Origin: DATFML01 sp964571225
GTDB taxonomy: Bacteria; Pseudomonadota; Gammaproteobacteria; DATFLG01
DNA length: 23,414 nucleotides
NCBI GenBank assembly: GCA_964571225.1
Contig: CAZNBB010000054.1
Coordinates: forward strand, 1-23,414
Direction: 5' to 3'
Part shown: in pieces, positions 22,979-23,414 of the stretch
Layout: each line of letters opens with the position of its first letter
Position numbering within the stretch: the stretch's first letter is position 1
Notes under the pieces: generated by a model
Seen by the model: only the letters and a program-made list of their open reading frames with translations
Told to the model about the DNA's origin: nothing
Databases searched by the model: none
Program-made: the position numbers and the translations under genes

Positions 22979-23302
22979 TCAGACGTTGAAGCTTTCGCCG
23001 CAGCCGCAGGCGTCCTTCACATTGGGGTTGTTGAATTTGAAGCCCTCATTCAACCCTTCGCGGGCGAAATCCAGCTCCGTGCCATCCAGGTAGACCATGC
23101 TCTTGGGGTCCACCACCACCTTCACCCCATGGCCCTCGAAAACCATGTCCTCGGGCTCTACGGCGTCGGCAAATTCCAGCACATAGGCCATTCCGGAGCA
23201 ACCGGACGTGCGCACACCGAGGCGCAGGCCGACACCCTGGCCGCGCTTCTCCAGTGATTTTCCGATCTGCCTTGCGGCCGCTTCCGTCAGCGTAATCGCC
23301 AT
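22979..23302 (-). CDS. iscA: Iron-sulfur cluster assembly protein IscA
   Basis: This 107-aa A-type carrier takes part in maturation of Fe-S proteins. The three invariant cysteines are C35 (SGCSGM), C99 and C101 (CGCGESF). Length equals E. coli IscA (107). The ATG follows GAGGTG at 5-nt spacing. It lies 32 bp downstream of iscU. Confidence 0.98.
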   Translation of the reverse strand: MAITLTEAAARQIGKSLEKRGQGVGLRLGVRTSGCSGMAYVLEFADAVEPEDMVFEGHGVKVVVDPKSMVYLDGTELDFAREGLNEGFKFNNPNVKDACGCGESFNV

Positions 23303-23334
23303 GGCTTCACCTCATTTACAGTCGTACCAACGTA

Positions 23335-23414
23335 TCAGGCGCTCTCGGCCGCCACGTCGCCGCTGCCGGACTTGCTCTGGTAGTCGGCGATGGCGGCCTT
23401 GATGGCATCCTCGG
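23335..23414 (-). CDS. iscU: Fe-S scaffold protein IscU, C-terminal 25 residues only
   Basis: The gene enters from the right edge; only the end of the protein is visible, reading EDAIKAAIADYQSKSGSGDV and then AAESA before TGA. EDAIKAAIADYQSK is the conserved IscU C-terminus, and the position upstream of iscA fits the isc operon. The tail is several residues longer than in E. coli. The cluster ligands and LPPVK motif lie outside the window. Confidence 0.9.
   Translation of the reverse strand, partial: EDAIKAAIADYQSKSGSGDVAAESA

Overview
The window is a high-GC, gene-dense piece of a gammaproteobacterial chromosome. Gene order across almost the whole window follows the E. coli mltF/tadA, guaAB-xseA, der-bamB-yfgM-hisS-rodZ-rlmN-ndk and isc clusters, which argues for ordinary core chromosome. 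High GC, a cobalamin-dependent ribonucleotide reductase and a PilW gene next to rodZ suggest a free-living lineage such as the Ectothiorhodospiraceae/Chromatiales. That placement is inference.

Left edge (1-1362): a tyrosine integrase, cut by the window start, lies just past the 3' end of a tRNA-Ser(CGA) gene. This is the usual layout of a tRNA-targeted genomic island, so the DNA to the left is probably an integrated element. The chromosome proper resumes with mltF (murein transglycosylase F), which converges with tadA (tRNA A34 deaminase).

Nucleotide block (3437-8922): guaB-guaA (GMP synthesis) run leftward, probably with tadA downstream. Divergent from guaB are xseA (exonuclease VII large subunit) and a translationally coupled secreted M23 peptidase gene. 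A good sigma70 promoter with an overlapping inverted repeat precedes guaB.

Variable insert (8923-11498): between xseA/M23 and der lie two copies of a roughly 140-bp inverted-repeat element with arms built of 9-bp units. They bracket a 72-aa gene of unknown function. A REP-like palindrome and a class II ribonucleotide reductase gene (nrdJ) follow. This is the least ordinary part of the window.

Envelope/translation block (11499-19585, all leftward): ndk, rlmN, pilW, rodZ, hisS, yfgM, bamB, der. Stop/start overlaps of 4 bp couple rlmN-pilW-rodZ and yfgM-bamB. The ispG gene normally found between rodZ and hisS is absent from this spot. The ndk gene appears to have its own promoter and a leader with a perfect 26-bp palindrome.

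Iron-sulfur block (19803-23414, leftward): iscU (3' end only), iscA, hscB, hscA, fdx, iscX, the standard housekeeping ISC assembly operon without its promoter-proximal iscR/iscS, which would lie beyond the right edge. I saw no defence system, CRISPR array or clearly novel multigene system. The candidates worth following are the island boundary and the repeat-flanked small gene.
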